A stretch of DNA of 64,000 nt from Corynebacterium lactis (GTDB lineage: Bacteria; Actinomycetota; Actinomycetes; Mycobacteriales; Mycobacteriaceae). Under the pieces are notes generated by a model. It saw nothing but the letters and a program-made list of their open reading frames with translations. It made no database searches and was not told the origin of the DNA. The DNA lies in contig NZ_ULHE01000001.1 in assembly GCF_900519355.1 (NCBI RefSeq), forward strand, positions 186,001-250,000, given 5' to 3'. Every line of letters begins with the position of its first letter. Position 1 is the first letter of the stretch. The position numbers and the translations under genes are program-made. This document shows positions 10,072 through 19,039 of the stretch, piece by piece.

Positions 10072-10434
10072 ATGAGCAACGACATTACTTCTGCACGCGC
10101 CACCGCGCGCTTCGTCCGCGTCACCCCGATGAAGGCACGTCGCGTCCTGGACACCGTTCGCGGTAAGTCCGTCGACGAGGCACTGTCCATCCTGGAGTAC
10201 GCTCCGCAGGGTGCTGCTGAGCCGGTTGCCAAGGTTGTCGCGTCTGCTGCTGCAAACGCTGAGAACAACTTCGGCCTCGACCGTCGTACCCTGGTCATCT
10301 CCGAGGCTTTCGCCGACGAGGGACCGACCATGAAGCGCTTCCGCCCGCGTGCGCAGGGCCGTGCTTTCCACGTCCGCAAGCGCACCAGCCACATCACCGT
10401 GGTCGTCGAGAGCCAGAAGGAAGGTGACCGATAG
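10072..10434 (+). CDS. rplV: 50S ribosomal protein L22
   Basis: The product is 120 aa with the L22 beta-hairpin ([21 protein letters not shown]) that reaches into the exit tunnel. Its last base is the first base of the rpsC GTG. Confidence 0.98.
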   Translation: MSNDITSARATARFVRVTPMKARRVLDTVRGKSVDEALSILEYAPQGAAEPVAKVVASAAANAENNFGLDRRTLVISEAFADEGPTMKRFRPRAQGRAFHVRKRTSHITVVVESQKEGDR

Positions 10435-11174
10435 TGGGACAGAAGATCCATCCCCACGGCCTTCGCCTCGGTATTTCCAGCGACTGGAAGTCCCGCTGGT
10501 ACGCCGACAAGCAGTACGCTGACTACCTGGCCGAGGACATCAAGATCCGCGATCTGCTGTCCACCGGTCTGGAGCGCGCCGGCATCGCCGACGTCGTGAT
10601 CGAGCGCACCCGTGATCGCGTGCGTGTGGACATCCACACCGCTCGCCCGGGTATCGTCATCGGTCGCCGTGGCTCCGAGGCTGACCGCATCCGCGGCAAG
10701 CTCGAGAAGCTCACCGGCAAGCAGGTCCAGCTGAACATCCTCGAGGTCAAGAACATTGACGCCGATGCGAAGCTGGTTGCTCAGTCCATCGCCGAGCAGC
10801 TGACCAACCGCGTGGCCTTCCGCCGCGCAATGCGCAAGGCTATCCAGTCTGCAATGCGTCAGCCGCACGTCAAGGGCATCAAGGTCGTCTGCTCCGGTCG
10901 CCTCGGCGGCGCGGAGATGGGCCGCACCGAGCGTTACCACGAGGGTCGCGTCCCGCTGCACACCCTGCGTGCGGAGATCGACTACGGCACCCACGAGGCT
11001 CACACCACCTTCGGCCGCATCGGCGTTAAGGTGTGGATCTACAAGGGTGACGTCATCGGTGGCCGTCGCGAGTCCGAGATCAACGCCGGTGGCGACCGCC
11101 AGCGTCGCGGCAACGACCGCCCGCGTCGCGGTGGCAAGCGCCGTCAGCGTGCATCTGAGAAGAAGGAGGGCTAA
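10434..11174 (+). CDS. rpsC: 30S ribosomal protein S3
   Basis: The product is 246 aa, GTG start overlapping the rplV stop (TAGTG). The KH domain with [14 protein letters not shown] is present, as is the C-terminal domain, followed by a basic Arg/Gly-rich tail typical of actinobacterial S3. S3 forms part of the mRNA entry helicase site. Confidence 0.98.
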   Translation: MGQKIHPHGLRLGISSDWKSRWYADKQYADYLAEDIKIRDLLSTGLERAGIADVVIERTRDRVRVDIHTARPGIVIGRRGSEADRIRGKLEKLTGKQVQLNILEVKNIDADAKLVAQSIAEQLTNRVAFRRAMRKAIQSAMRQPHVKGIKVVCSGRLGGAEMGRTERYHEGRVPLHTLRAEIDYGTHEAHTTFGRIGVKVWIYKGDVIGGRRESEINAGGDRQRRGNDRPRRGGKRRQRASEKKEG

Positions 11175-11177
11175 TTC

Positions 11178-11594
11178 ATGCTCATCCCGAAGCGCGTCAA
11201 GTTCCGTCGCCAGCACCGCCCGACCCGTTCTGGTATGTCCAAGGGCGGCAACAAGGTGACCTTCGGTGACTACGGCCTCCAGGCTCTCGAGCCGGCCTAC
11301 ATCACCAACCGCCAGATTGAAGCTGCGCGTATTGCAATCAACCGCCACGTCAAGCGTGGTGGCAAGGTCTGGATCCAGATTTACCCGGACCGCCCGCTGA
11401 CCCAGAAGCCGCTGGGTGTTCGTATGGGTTCCGGTAAGGGCCCGGTCGAGAAGTGGATTGCAAACGTCAAGCCGGGTCGCATCATGTTCGAGATGTCCTA
11501 CCCGGATGAGGCAACCGCAATGGAAGCGCTCAAGCGCGCCGGCGCGAAGCTGCCGATTAAGACCCGAGTTGTTCGGAAGGAGGATCAGTACTGA
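11178..11594 (+). CDS. rplP: 50S ribosomal protein L16
   Basis: The product is 138 aa, with [15 protein letters not shown] and [11 protein letters not shown]16 organises the A-site of the 50S subunit. Its stop overlaps the rpmC ATG (TGATG). Confidence 0.98.
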   Translation: MLIPKRVKFRRQHRPTRSGMSKGGNKVTFGDYGLQALEPAYITNRQIEAARIAINRHVKRGGKVWIQIYPDRPLTQKPLGVRMGSGKGPVEKWIANVKPGRIMFEMSYPDEATAMEALKRAGAKLPIKTRVVRKEDQY

Positions 11595-11830
11595 TGTCGA
11601 ACGGCATTCCCGCCCACGAGCTCCGCTCGCTGGAGAACGATGACCTGGTCGCAAAGCTCAAGGAGTCTAAGGAGGAGCTGTTCAACCTCCGATTCCAGAG
11701 CGCTACCGGTCAGCTGACCAACAACCGCCGTCTCCGCACTGTCCGCAAGGATATTGCTCGCATTTACACCGTTATGCGTGAGCGCGAGCTCGGCCTGTCC
11801 GCTGCACCCACCGATGGTGATGCGGCATGA
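11594..11830 (+). CDS. rpmC: 50S ribosomal protein L29
   Basis: The product is 78 aa, starting [18 protein letters not shown], with the [12 protein letters not shown] motif. It sits near the tunnel exit next to L23. It overlaps rpsQ by four bases (ATGA). Confidence 0.97.
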   Translation: MSNGIPAHELRSLENDDLVAKLKESKEELFNLRFQSATGQLTNNRRLRTVRKDIARIYTVMRERELGLSAAPTDGDAA

Positions 11831-12105
11831 GTGAGGAAAACATGAACAACACCGAGGCTGGCGCACGCAAGGTGCGTACCGGTTACGTCGTGTCCGACAA
11901 GATGCAGAAGACCATCGTTGTCGAGCTCGAGGACCGCAAGCAGCACGCCCTGTACGGCAAGATCATGCGCACCAACTCCAAGGTGAAGGCGCACGACGAG
12001 AACGAAGAGGCTGGCGTGGGCGACCGCGTCCGCATCGAGGAGTGCCGTCCGCTTTCCAAGGACAAGCACTTCCGTCTCCTCGAGATCGTCGAGAAGGCTA
12101 AGTAA
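11827..12105 (+). CDS. rpsQ: 30S ribosomal protein S17
   Basis: The product is 92 aa. Its core has [15 protein letters not shown] and the conserved [15 protein letters not shown]17 is a primary 16S rRNA binder. The block ends here with a strong terminator, whereas in many bacteria transcription runs on into rplN. Confidence 0.98.
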   Translation: MSEENMNNTEAGARKVRTGYVVSDKMQKTIVVELEDRKQHALYGKIMRTNSKVKAHDENEEAGVGDRVRIEECRPLSKDKHFRLLEIVEKAK

Positions 12106-12164
12106 GCCGCATCCTCGGCCGGACCGTGTAGCCTAGTCGCTGCTTGGTAAGGACTGAGAATCTT

Positions 12165-12195
12165 AAAAGGCCACCCCTTGTGGGTGGCCTTTTTC
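12165..12195 (+). terminator. strong intrinsic terminator of the S10 operon
   Basis: AAAAGGCCACCC and GGGTGGCCTTTTT form a near-perfect stem with the loop CTTGT and a terminal T-run. It separates the S10 block from the accessory genes that follow. Confidence 0.93.
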
Positions 12196-12200
12196 GTGCC

Positions 12201-12235
12201 TTGAAACGGTACGTCGGTGCGCCATAATGGTCCAT
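12201..12235 (+). promoter_or_regulatory. leaderless promoter of the methyltransferase
   Basis: TTGAAA (12201-12206), a 16 base spacer and CATAAT (12223-12228) form a good promoter. The -10 ends seven bases before the ATG at 12236, so transcription would begin at or next to the start codon and no ribosome binding site is needed. Confidence 0.6.
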
Positions 12236-12880
12236 ATGAGCAACCATCGCACCTGGATCGAAATCATCTCCGCGGACCCGGAGCACTCCCGTCGTTACGC
12301 GAATCGCTGGCGGGGCTTCGTCCGGCAGGGTCGCGATATCGATGGAGAAGCCCGGCTTGCCGACGCGATGGCCCCGCGACACGCGCGGATATTGGATGCA
12401 GGCTGTGGTCAGGGGCGCGTCGGGGGATACCTTGCGAGGGTGGGGCACACCGTCGTCGGTGTCGATGTCGACCCCTACCTGATTGAGGAGGCGAAGAGTC
12501 TTTACGGTGACTCTAACGGCGGATCGTCCAACACCAGTGGTCCGACGTGGTTGGTCGGCGACTTGGCTGAGCTCCCGCGAGTCCTACAGGGTGGGGGAGT
12601 GGCCGAGACCTTCGACCTCATTATCTGCCCCGGAAACGTATTGACCTTTGTCGCGGATGCCGACCGCGCCACAGTTTTGGAGGGGTTTGCCTCAGCGCTC
12701 GACCCCGAGGGCGGCCGAGCTATTGTCGGCTTTGGCGCAGGCCGGGGATGGGAATTCGGTGACTTCGTGTCCGCAGCACGGGCCGCTGGTCTGAAAATGA
12801 CACAAAAATACGCCACCTGGGACCTGCGCCCCTTCGAAGAGGATTCGCAGTTCCTGGTGGCGGTATTGGAAAAGGCCTAG
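12236..12880 (+). CDS. class I SAM-dependent methyltransferase
   Basis: The product is 214 aa. SAM-binding motif I is clear (ILDAGCGQGRVGGYLA), followed by the acidic end of beta-2 (VVGVDVDPYLIEEA) and the motif around DLIICPGNVL. This is a Rossmann-fold methyltransferase of unknown substrate. The ATG at 12236 is favoured over the in-frame ATG at 12227 because the CATAAT -10 lies over the latter. It stands alone in the block between rpsQ and rplN and is convergent with the VIT-family gene. Only 26 bases separate the two stops. Confidence 0.85.
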   Translation: MSNHRTWIEIISADPEHSRRYANRWRGFVRQGRDIDGEARLADAMAPRHARILDAGCGQGRVGGYLARVGHTVVGVDVDPYLIEEAKSLYGDSNGGSSNTSGPTWLVGDLAELPRVLQGGGVAETFDLIICPGNVLTFVADADRATVLEGFASALDPEGGRAIVGFGAGRGWEFGDFVSAARAAGLKMTQKYATWDLRPFEEDSQFLVAVLEKA

Positions 12881-12906
12881 CTTGGAAATTACCTAGCGGG
12901 GGCCGG

Positions 12907-13629
12907 CTAGGCCACGGCCGCGCCAAAGAGCAGACCGATGCCGTAGGAGACGGCCAGACCGAGCGCGCCGCCGACGACGAGTCGGACGGCGGCCTTGCCG
13001 GAGTGCGTCTCGGAGAGCTTGGCGCTGACGAACCCGGTCAGTGCCAGGGTGATGATGGTGACCACCGTGACAACGATCGCGCCATTTTCGAGGCTCGACA
13101 GCAGCGCAGCGACCATCGGAAGGATGGCGCCCAGGATGAACGCCACTGCGGAGGAGAAAGCGGCGGCCCACGGGTTGGTCAGGTCCTCGCCATCAATACC
13201 CAGCTCTAGGCGCAGGTGCGCAGAGAGGGGATCGTTGGCCTCGATGCCGCGGGCGGCGTCCTCCGCGATGTGGTCGGGGATGCCGTAGCCGGAGAGGATT
13301 CCCACCAGTTCGGCGTGCTCCTCCTCCGGGAAATCGCGCAGCTCCTTGTGCTCCTTGGCGATCAGCGCGCGCTCGGTGTCGCGCTGGGTGGAGACGGAGA
13401 CATACTCGCCGAGCGCCATGGAAATGGCGCCTGCGATGACGGCGGCGGCACCTGCGGTGAGGATTGCGCTACGGCTGGAACCCGCAGCGATGACGCTGAG
13501 CAGCACCAGGGCGGTCGAGACGATGCCGTCGTTGGCGCCGAGCACGCCGGCTCGGAGCCAGTTGAGCTTCGAGGTCTCGGACGAGCGGTGGGGCTCAGCC
13601 GGGTGGGAGGTGGTTTCGGGGGCGGTCAT
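12907..13629 (-). CDS. VIT1/CCC1-family iron/manganese transporter
   Basis: The product is 240 aa with the family signature RAGVLGANDGIVSTALVLL in the first membrane segment, a cytoplasmic acidic segment (residues about 75-140, with several Glu as in metal-binding loops of VIT1), then three more hydrophobic segments ending GIGLLFGAAVA. Family members move Fe2+ or Mn2+ out of the cytoplasm or into stores. The start overlaps the stop of the upstream DUF2231 gene by four bases, so the two are coupled and share the palindromic promoter at 14122-14151. Confidence 0.88.
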   Translation of the reverse strand: MTAPETTSHPAEPHRSSETSKLNWLRAGVLGANDGIVSTALVLLSVIAAGSSRSAILTAGAAAVIAGAISMALGEYVSVSTQRDTERALIAKEHKELRDFPEEEHAELVGILSGYGIPDHIAEDAARGIEANDPLSAHLRLELGIDGEDLTNPWAAAFSSAVAFILGAILPMVAALLSSLENGAIVVTVVTIITLALTGFVSAKLSETHSGKAAVRLVVGGALGLAVSYGIGLLFGAAVA

Positions 13630-14114
13630 GACAGTTCACTCCAAGTCAGGGATGCGCCTTCGTGGCCAGTGATTACAACTAACACGATACTTGCTACCGC
13701 GCCGATGACGGCCAGAACCATACCCAGGGGCGCCGCCCAGGAGCGCCAGGTGCGCAGGATCGCCAGCTTGGTGGTCGCCCACGGCGAGTTCACGGCCCAG
13801 GCGACCACCATCCCGATGGTCATGACGATAACCGCGATCATGAGCATGTCCGCGTACTCGGCGTGGTCTGCGACCTGGCCGGGATTTCGTTCGCTGAGTC
13901 CCATCAGCGGGAGCATCGACTCGCCGGCCGACTTCGCAACCGCGGTGCCGAGCAAAGCAAGGACGGAGAGCACGGCAGAGACCGTCGCAAAGCGATCGCG
14001 CAGGCGCGGGGCCGCGACATAGACGATTGCGGCGATTGCTGCCACCGGCACGATGACGACGGCGAAGTGGACGAGAAGCGGGTGTGCAGGCAGGCCCGCA
14101 ATACGTGTAAGCAT
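13626..14114 (-). CDS. DUF2231 integral membrane protein
   Basis: The product is 162 aa from ATG 14114, with four hydrophobic segments. It opens with the DUF2231 hallmark GLPAHPLLVHFAVVIVP. His residues in such proteins suggest metal or haem association, but the function is not established. An upstream in-frame start (14144) would place the perfect inverted repeat inside the gene, whereas 14114 sits seven bases after the -10 of a leaderless promoter. It forms an operon with the VIT-family transporter, so a shared metal-related role is likely but inferred. Confidence 0.75.
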   Translation of the reverse strand: MLTRIAGLPAHPLLVHFAVVIVPVAAIAAIVYVAAPRLRDRFATVSAVLSVLALLGTAVAKSAGESMLPLMGLSERNPGQVADHAEYADMLMIAVIVMTIGMVVAWAVNSPWATTKLAILRTWRSWAAPLGMVLAVIGAVASIVLVVITGHEGASLTWSELS

Positions 14115-14121
14115 GAGAACC

Positions 14122-14151
14122 GTTGTAGTTGCAATAGCGCGCAACTACAAC
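14122..14151 (-). promoter_or_regulatory. palindromic operator-promoter of DUF2231-VIT operon
   Basis: GTTGTAGTTGC (14122-14132) and GCAACTACAAC (14141-14151) are a perfect 11 bp inverted repeat with an 8 base spacer. On the minus strand one arm supplies the -35 TTGTAG (14150-14145). The other supplies the -10 TACAAC (14127-14122), with a 17 base spacer. The ATG follows seven bases later. A repressor bound here would cover both promoter elements. Confidence 0.7.
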
Positions 14152-14282
14152 TCTTTTCCCCCTTCTAACCTGCGGAGTTATGCCTGTTGTTGCTCGCTAT
14201 GCGTGCCCTAATAAGCCCTGGCACATGTGGTCGTCTCAACAAAACCTCAGGTGGTGTACCCGCTTCACGACGGCCACCGGGG

Positions 14283-15509
14283 CTAGTCTGCAGGGCGGGT
14301 CAGGGTGAGCACAGCGGTGAGGGCGATGACGGCGCAGACCACCATGGAGACGGCCATGGATAGCGCGGGGCTGGAGCCGATACCTACTAGCGGCGCCGCG
14401 ATAGCTGCGGCGAGGAACTGGGAGAATCCCATGAAGCCGGAGCCCGCGCCGACGCCGATGTCGCGGACGGCCTCGATACCGAGGGCGGTGGCGTTGCCGA
14501 AGATGAGGGCCATCATCGGAACGGTGATGAACAACAACAGCCAGGTTACCCACAGTGTGGGGCCGAGCAGGGCGTTGACGCATAGGCCTAGCGAGGTGGC
14601 GAGCATCGTCGTCAATGCGAAGAGAATGATCGACTTCGGCGCGAAGGACTTGACGAGACGACCGTTGACCAGCGACATGACCGTGAGCATGGCGGCGTTC
14701 GAGGCGAAAACGAAGGAGTACTGCTGGGAGGAGAGGCCGAGTTGCTGCTGGAAAATGAAGGGAGAGGCCGAAATATAGGAGAACATCACCGAAAATCCGC
14801 CGGCGAAGGCCAGCAGGTAGCCGATGTAGGCGGGGCGTCGCAGCAGTCGGCCGATGTTCGGGAAGATCCCGCGCAGCGCGCGGTCGGAGCGATCGGAGGC
14901 GGGCAGGGATTCGGGGATAACGACGATGCTGAGCAGTAACATGACCCCGCCGAGGAGTGCCAGGACCCAGAAGACGCTGCGCCAGCCGAATAGCGGCGCT
15001 AGCTGGCCTCCGATGAGGGGTGCGACGGCGGGGGCGATGCCGGAGATGGCCATCAGGATGGAAAAGGCGCTCGCGGACTTCGCGCCGTGGGCGAGGTCGG
15101 GGACCACGGCGCGCGCTAGCACGATGACCGCCCCGCCGGACAAGCCCTGAATCAGGCGCAGCGCGACCAGCCAGCCGATCGACGGGGCGACCGCGCACAG
15201 CGCCGAACTAATGAGGAACGCGATCGTTCCCACGAGCAGCGGCCGCTTGCGGCCCAGGCTGTCGGAAATCGCGCCGATGAAGAGCTGGCCCAGTGCCATG
15301 CCGGAGAGGAACGTCGTCAGCGTCAACTGCACCATCGACTCGGAGGTGTCGAACTCTCGTGCCATGACGACAAATGACGGGATGTACATGTCGATGCCGA
15401 ATGGTCCGACGGCAGAGAGAAGCGCTAACGCGACCAGGAGGCCGGAGCTGAGGGAGGGGGTCTGAGGGGCCTTTATGGCCGAACCTGCGGAGTTTGTTGA
15501 TGTGGGCAC
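14283..15509 (-). CDS. Bcr/CflA-family drug efflux transporter (MFS)
   Basis: The product is 408 aa with 12 predicted membrane segments. The loop motif GAISDSLGRKRPLLVG between segments 2 and 3 and the RLIQGLSGGA motif of segment 4 place it in the DHA1 group, nearest Bcr/CflA. Likely role: proton-driven export of drugs or metabolites. The GTG at 15509 gives MPTSTNSAG. It is transcribed divergently from rplN, and no regulator gene is adjacent. About 170 bases separate its end from the DUF2231 gene. Confidence 0.88.
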   Translation of the reverse strand: MPTSTNSAGSAIKAPQTPSLSSGLLVALALLSAVGPFGIDMYIPSFVVMAREFDTSESMVQLTLTTFLSGMALGQLFIGAISDSLGRKRPLLVGTIAFLISSALCAVAPSIGWLVALRLIQGLSGGAVIVLARAVVPDLAHGAKSASAFSILMAISGIAPAVAPLIGGQLAPLFGWRSVFWVLALLGGVMLLLSIVVIPESLPASDRSDRALRGIFPNIGRLLRRPAYIGYLLAFAGGFSVMFSYISASPFIFQQQLGLSSQQYSFVFASNAAMLTVMSLVNGRLVKSFAPKSIILFALTTMLATSLGLCVNALLGPTLWVTWLLLFITVPMMALIFGNATALGIEAVRDIGVGAGSGFMGFSQFLAAAIAAPLVGIGSSPALSMAVSMVVCAVIALTAVLTLTRPAD

Positions 15510-15590
15510 AAAAGTAGAATACTAGCCGACCGCCCCTGAGGGGCAACGCGCACAGCAGTGGGAACCGGGAACGACAGCTCAGGCGGGATT

Positions 15591-15620
15591 TTGTCGGAGC
15601 CCAAGCTCGTGCAATAATAC
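15591..15620 (+). promoter_or_regulatory. candidate rplN promoter
   Basis: TTGTCG (15591-15596) with AATAAT (15613-15618, spacer 16) or TAATAC (15615-15620, spacer 18). This restarts transcription of the spc block after the accessory insertion. Confidence 0.5.
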
Positions 15621-15638
15621 TCGGGTTGTGTAAAACGG

Positions 15639-15649
15639 CGTCGGCAAGC
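15639..15649 (-). repeat. GCTTGCCGACG 11-mer, copy in the rplN leader
   Basis: CGTCGGCAAGC lies about 20 bases after the candidate -10 and would be part of the rplN leader transcript. It is one of 15 copies. Confidence 0.6.
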
Positions 15650-15666
15650 GGCGCGTGCTTACACAC

Positions 15667-15677
15667 GTTGAATACAT
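15667..15677 (+). promoter_or_regulatory. GTTGARTRYAT element before rplN
   Basis: GTTGAATACAT lies 73 bases upstream of the rplN start. Similar elements lie upstream of rpsH (18548-18558) and secY (23412-23422), the other two restart points of the ribosomal cluster. It may be a -35 element or an RNA element. Confidence 0.35.
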
Positions 15678-15739
15678 CAGACCGCGTGCGTTTAGGACGG
15701 AAATCTGACGCACAATGCAACCAGGTCAGGAGAACCGCA

Positions 15740-16108
15740 GTGATTCAGCAGGAATCGCGTCTGCGCGTTGCCGACAACACTGGTGCACGTGAAATCCTGT
15801 GCATCCGCGTTCTCGGCGGCTCGACCCGACGCTTCGCTGGCATCGGCGACACCATCGTCGCAACTGTCAAGGAAGCTACCCCGGGCGGCAACGTCAAGGC
15901 AGGCGAAGTTGTTAAGGCAGTGATCGTTCGCGCGAAGAAGGAGACCCGTCGTCCGGACGGCTCCTACATCTCGTTCGACGAGAACGCCGCCGTCATCATC
16001 AAGGCTGACGGTGAGCCGAAGGGCACCCGCATCTTCGGCCCGGTCGCGCGTGAGCTGCGCGACAAGAAGTTCATGAAGATCGTCTCGCTCGCACCGGAGG
16101 TGATTTAA
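15740..16108 (+). CDS. rplN: 50S ribosomal protein L14
   Basis: The product is 122 aa, exactly the usual length, from the GTG at 15740 ([17 protein letters not shown]). AGGAG lies at 15728-15732. L14 contacts 16S rRNA at an intersubunit bridge. The longer upstream frame from 15626 is not supported. It is first gene of the rplN-rplX-rplE unit. Confidence 0.98.
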   Translation: MIQQESRLRVADNTGAREILCIRVLGGSTRRFAGIGDTIVATVKEATPGGNVKAGEVVKAVIVRAKKETRRPDGSYISFDENAAVIIKADGEPKGTRIFGPVARELRDKKFMKIVSLAPEVI

Positions 16109-16423
16109 GTGAAGATCCGTAAGGGCGATACCGTGCTGGTTATCTCCGGTCCGGACAAGGGTGCTCAGGGCAAGGTCATCGAGGCCTACCCGCAGCGCGA
16201 CAAGGTTCTGGTCGAGGGCGTTAACCGCATCAAGAAGCACGTTGCTAACTCCGCTGCGGAGCGTGGCGCATCCTCGGGCGGCATTGTCACCCAGGAAGCT
16301 CCGATTCACGTGTCGAACGTCATGCTGGTCGACGAAGAGGGCACCCCGACTCGCGTCGGTTACCGCTTCGACGAGGACGGCAAGAAGGTTCGCATCTCCC
16401 GCCGTACCGGGAAGGACATCTAA
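16109..16423 (+). CDS. rplX: 50S ribosomal protein L24
   Basis: The product is 104 aa, GTG start immediately after the rplN stop. The KOW motif ([20 protein letters not shown]) identifies L24, an early assembly initiator of the 50S subunit. It is followed two bases later by rplE. Confidence 0.98.
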   Translation: MKIRKGDTVLVISGPDKGAQGKVIEAYPQRDKVLVEGVNRIKKHVANSAAERGASSGGIVTQEAPIHVSNVMLVDEEGTPTRVGYRFDEDGKKVRISRRTGKDI

Positions 16424-16425
16424 GC

Positions 16426-16980
16426 ATGAGCGAAAACTACACCCCTCGTCTGAAGACCCGCTACCGCGAGGAAATCCGCGGCAAGATGCAGGAAGAGTTC
16501 TCCTACGAGAACGTCATGCAGATCCCGGGTATCACCAAGGTTGTCGTCAACATGGGCGTCGGCGCCGCTGCTCAGGATAAGAAGCAGATCAACGGTGCTC
16601 TGCACGACCTGACCCTGATCACCGGCCAGAAGCCGGAGACCCGTCGCGCTCGCAAGTCGATCGCTAACTTCAAGCTGCGTGAGGGCGACGCCATTGGCGC
16701 TCGCGTTACGCTGCGTGGCGACCGCATGTGGGAGTTCCTGGACCGCCTGCTGACCGTGGCTCTGCCGCGAATCCGCGACTTCCGCGGTCTGTCTGATCAG
16801 CAGTTCGACGGCCACGGCAACTACACCTTCGGCCTGTCCGAGCAGACCATGTTCTACGAGATCGACGTTGACAAGGTCGACCGCCCGCGCGGTATGGACA
16901 TCACCGTCGTCACCACCGCTACGAACAACGAGGAAGGCCGCGCACTGCTGCGCGAGCTGGGCTTCCCGTTCAAGAAGTAG
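16426..16980 (+). CDS. rplE: 50S ribosomal protein L5
   Basis: The product is 184 aa with the L5 landmarks [14 protein letters not shown] and [19 protein letters not shown]5 binds 5S rRNA and P-site tRNA. The next gene would normally be rpsN (S14) in many bacteria; here the unit ends with a terminator and a secreted hydrolase gene follows. Confidence 0.98.
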   Translation: MSENYTPRLKTRYREEIRGKMQEEFSYENVMQIPGITKVVVNMGVGAAAQDKKQINGALHDLTLITGQKPETRRARKSIANFKLREGDAIGARVTLRGDRMWEFLDRLLTVALPRIRDFRGLSDQQFDGHGNYTFGLSEQTMFYEIDVDKVDRPRGMDITVVTTATNNEEGRALLRELGFPFKK

Positions 16981-17032
16981 TCGCGCCACCGCCGAGTAGC
17001 AGCTAAAACTGCTCGGTGGGAAGGCAGGCAGG

Positions 17033-17074
17033 GCCCCCGTGAGTGTGAAATGCACCTCTCGGGGGCTTTGTTGT
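17033..17074 (+). terminator. intrinsic terminator after rplE
   Basis: GCCCCC (17033-17038) pairs with GGGGGC (17061-17066), with GAG/CTC and GTG/CAC pairs extending the stem, then TTTGTTGT. A second hairpin (CACCG...CGGTG, about 16987-17018) precedes it. Confidence 0.85.
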
Positions 17075-17188
17075 GCGTGGGGCAGGTGTGGCATTGCAGT
17101 ATGAACGCCGTTCCCCCAATTTTTCACAGCGGAAGATTAGGCGTTCGTGACCATTTCGTTGTAAACTGCCTGACAGTCATGTTTTGGC

Positions 17189-17206
17189 GACCATATTTTT
17201 ATGGTC
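17189..17206. promoter_or_regulatory. inverted repeat upstream of the SGNH hydrolase
   Basis: GACCAT (17189-17194), ATTTTT and ATGGTC (17201-17206) form a 6 bp inverted repeat about 60 bases before the hydrolase ATG, in an AT-rich patch that should contain its promoter. It could be an operator. No clear -35/-10 pair was found. Confidence 0.4.
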
Positions 17207-17267
17207 AACACCACTGCGGTCAACCGTGATGTTCGGTGCCGTATCAAAAGTGCAAGGGATATCTAGC

Positions 17268-18218
17268 ATGAAGAATTTCTCCACGGCTGTTCGTTCGGCA
17301 GCTATCGCAACTGTTGCCGCAGTCGGCCTGGGCCTCGGGGCGGGTGCCGCAGTCGCGCAGCCGCAGATTCCGGGCCTGCCAGCCATTCCTGGTGCTCCGG
17401 CTCCGGCAGCCCCGGCCGCTCCGGGTATCCCGGGTCTGCCGATTCCGGGCCTCGGACAGGATGCTGGCAAGGGCGTCAAGCAGCTTGTCACCTTCGGTGA
17501 CTCCTTCACCGCCAACGCTGGCAAGGGCGGCCCGCGTGGCCTCCAGCCGGGCCAGACCCCGCTGGTCGCTAACTGCGCAACCGACATGGAAAACTGGCCG
17601 AAGGTTGCCGGCGCCGACCTGAACAAGTCCGTCGGTGACTGGTCCTGCAACGGCACCGGCGCCGTCCCGGGTCAGCTGCTGGCTTACCTGGAGGCTGCAA
17701 TTCAGTACGGCGATCTGGGCCCCGGCACTGAGAAGGTCGTCCTGATGTACGGCGGTATGGACTACGTGCAGTGGATCGACGTCGCAGGCCAGCTGGTTGC
17801 AAAGCCGACCACTGACAACGCCCCGACGATCTTCCAGTCTCTGGTCAAGCAGTTCTCCGATCGCGTCCACCAGGTCGCTCCGGGCGCCCAGCTGGTTCTC
17901 GCCTCCTACCCGGAGTACGCCACCGACAACAAGCTGTGCCTGTTCAACACCCCGGGTCAGGTCAACCCGATCCCGGCCCCGGGCGCTAACGAGGTCCAGG
18001 GCGCTTTCCGCGACAGCATCAAGGCCGCCGCTGAGAAGAACGGCGCTGGCTTCATCGACGTCTACGAGGCGACCCGTGGCCACGGTACCTGCAACCCGAA
18101 CGACGCTGAGCGCTACGTCGCAGGTTTCGCTGACCCGGTGATGGGTCCGATGACCAACCATCCGACCGTTGCAGGCGAGCACGCAATGGGCAAGATCATC
18201 GCTGACGGCCTCCGCTAA
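17268..18218 (+). CDS. secreted SGNH/GDSL esterase-lipase
   Basis: The product is 316 aa. A classical signal peptide (KNFSTAVRSA, then a hydrophobic Ala/Val/Gly core ending AVA-Q near residue 30) is followed by a Pro/Ala/Gly-rich linker with repeated IPGLP/IPGAP (about 31-65). The SGNH hydrolase domain follows. Block I is FGDSF with Ser79, block III is GGMD and block V is NHP with His298. The usual Asp two residues before His is Asn here. Likely an exported lipase or esterase acting on host or envelope lipids. The ATG at 17268 was chosen for the signal peptide and AAGGGA site. It occupies the slot where rpsN often lies. Confidence 0.88.
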   Translation: MKNFSTAVRSAAIATVAAVGLGLGAGAAVAQPQIPGLPAIPGAPAPAAPAAPGIPGLPIPGLGQDAGKGVKQLVTFGDSFTANAGKGGPRGLQPGQTPLVANCATDMENWPKVAGADLNKSVGDWSCNGTGAVPGQLLAYLEAAIQYGDLGPGTEKVVLMYGGMDYVQWIDVAGQLVAKPTTDNAPTIFQSLVKQFSDRVHQVAPGAQLVLASYPEYATDNKLCLFNTPGQVNPIPAPGANEVQGAFRDSIKAAAEKNGAGFIDVYEATRGHGTCNPNDAERYVAGFADPVMGPMTNHPTVAGEHAMGKIIADGLR

Positions 18219-18299
18219 ATCGGAGCGCCCGTACTCTCCGCTCCAGGCGCCTAGCGTCTGATCGGAGAAGTGCGAGCCGTCGTCAAGCGACTAACTACG

Positions 18300-18336
18300 C
18301 CGCCCCGGACCACATGTCCTCGGGGCGGTTTTGTGT
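18300..18336 (+). terminator. intrinsic terminator of the SGNH hydrolase
   Basis: CCGCCCCG-GA and TCC-TCGGGGCGG form a stem around CCACATG, followed by TTTTGTG. Together with the hairpin at 17033 it isolates the hydrolase as a single-gene unit. Confidence 0.9.
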
Positions 18337-18358
18337 TTTCAGGCGTTTTTGCTAGTAT
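18331..18358 (+). promoter_or_regulatory. candidate rpsH promoter
   Basis: TTGTGT (18331-18336), 16 bases and TAGTAT (18353-18358), overlapping the tail of the preceding terminator. This gives a leader of about 260 bases with no gene in it. The leader contains GTTGAGTACAT at 18548-18558, like the rplN leader element. Confidence 0.45.
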
Positions 18359-18625
18359 TTGCAGGTCTGCCCTCTATCGAGGTGCAGGTGTACATGCAAC
18401 AACTTTGCTGAAGGCCCCTCGCCTCGCATCGTCTCTGGCGTCACCTGGGTGGCGAGCTGTTCCGGCTATTGAACCGGGACGGCGGAAAGTAGCCCTTAAA
18501 TCGTTGGAATCACGATATTGGATTGTGTCCTTGAGTGCGCACACTCTGTTGAGTACATGTCGCGAAAAGGGCGCTGGCCTCGAGGTGGGAAGGAACCGCA
18601 GCGAGAAAGGATACGGTCACTAACC

Positions 18626-19024
18626 ATGACCATGACTGACCCAATCGCCGACATGCTGTCGCGCGTGCGCAACGCTAACAACGCGTACCACGACTCTGTC
18701 TCGATGCCGTCGTCCAAGCTGAAGGCTAACATTGCCGAGATCCTCAAGGCTGAGGGTTACATCGAGGACTACGCAGTCGAGGATGCAAAGGTCGGCAAGA
18801 CCCTGACCCTGAACCTGAAGTACGGTCCGTCCCGCGAGCGTTCCATCGCTGGCGTGCGCCGCGTTTCCAAGCCGGGTCTGCGTGTCTACGCTAAGTCCAC
18901 TAACCTGCCGAAGGTCCTGGGCGGCCTGGGCGTGGCTATCATCTCCACGTCCCAGGGTCTGCTGACCGATCGTCAGGCTCACGAGAAGAAGGTTGGCGGG
19001 GAAGTCCTCGCTTACGTCTGGTAA
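18626..19024 (+). CDS. rpsH: 30S ribosomal protein S8
   Basis: The product is 132 aa from ATG 18626 ([18 protein letters not shown]), matching other actinobacterial S8. An ATG two codons later is possible, since the GAAAGGA site at 18605-18611 is rather far from either. The C-terminal [22 protein letters not shown] is typical. S8 binds the central domain of 16S rRNA and represses the spc operon in E. coli. Confidence 0.97.
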   Translation: MTMTDPIADMLSRVRNANNAYHDSVSMPSSKLKANIAEILKAEGYIEDYAVEDAKVGKTLTLNLKYGPSRERSIAGVRRVSKPGLRVYAKSTNLPKVLGGLGVAIISTSQGLLTDRQAHEKKVGGEVLAYVW

Positions 19025-19039
19025 AGGGGGAACTACACA

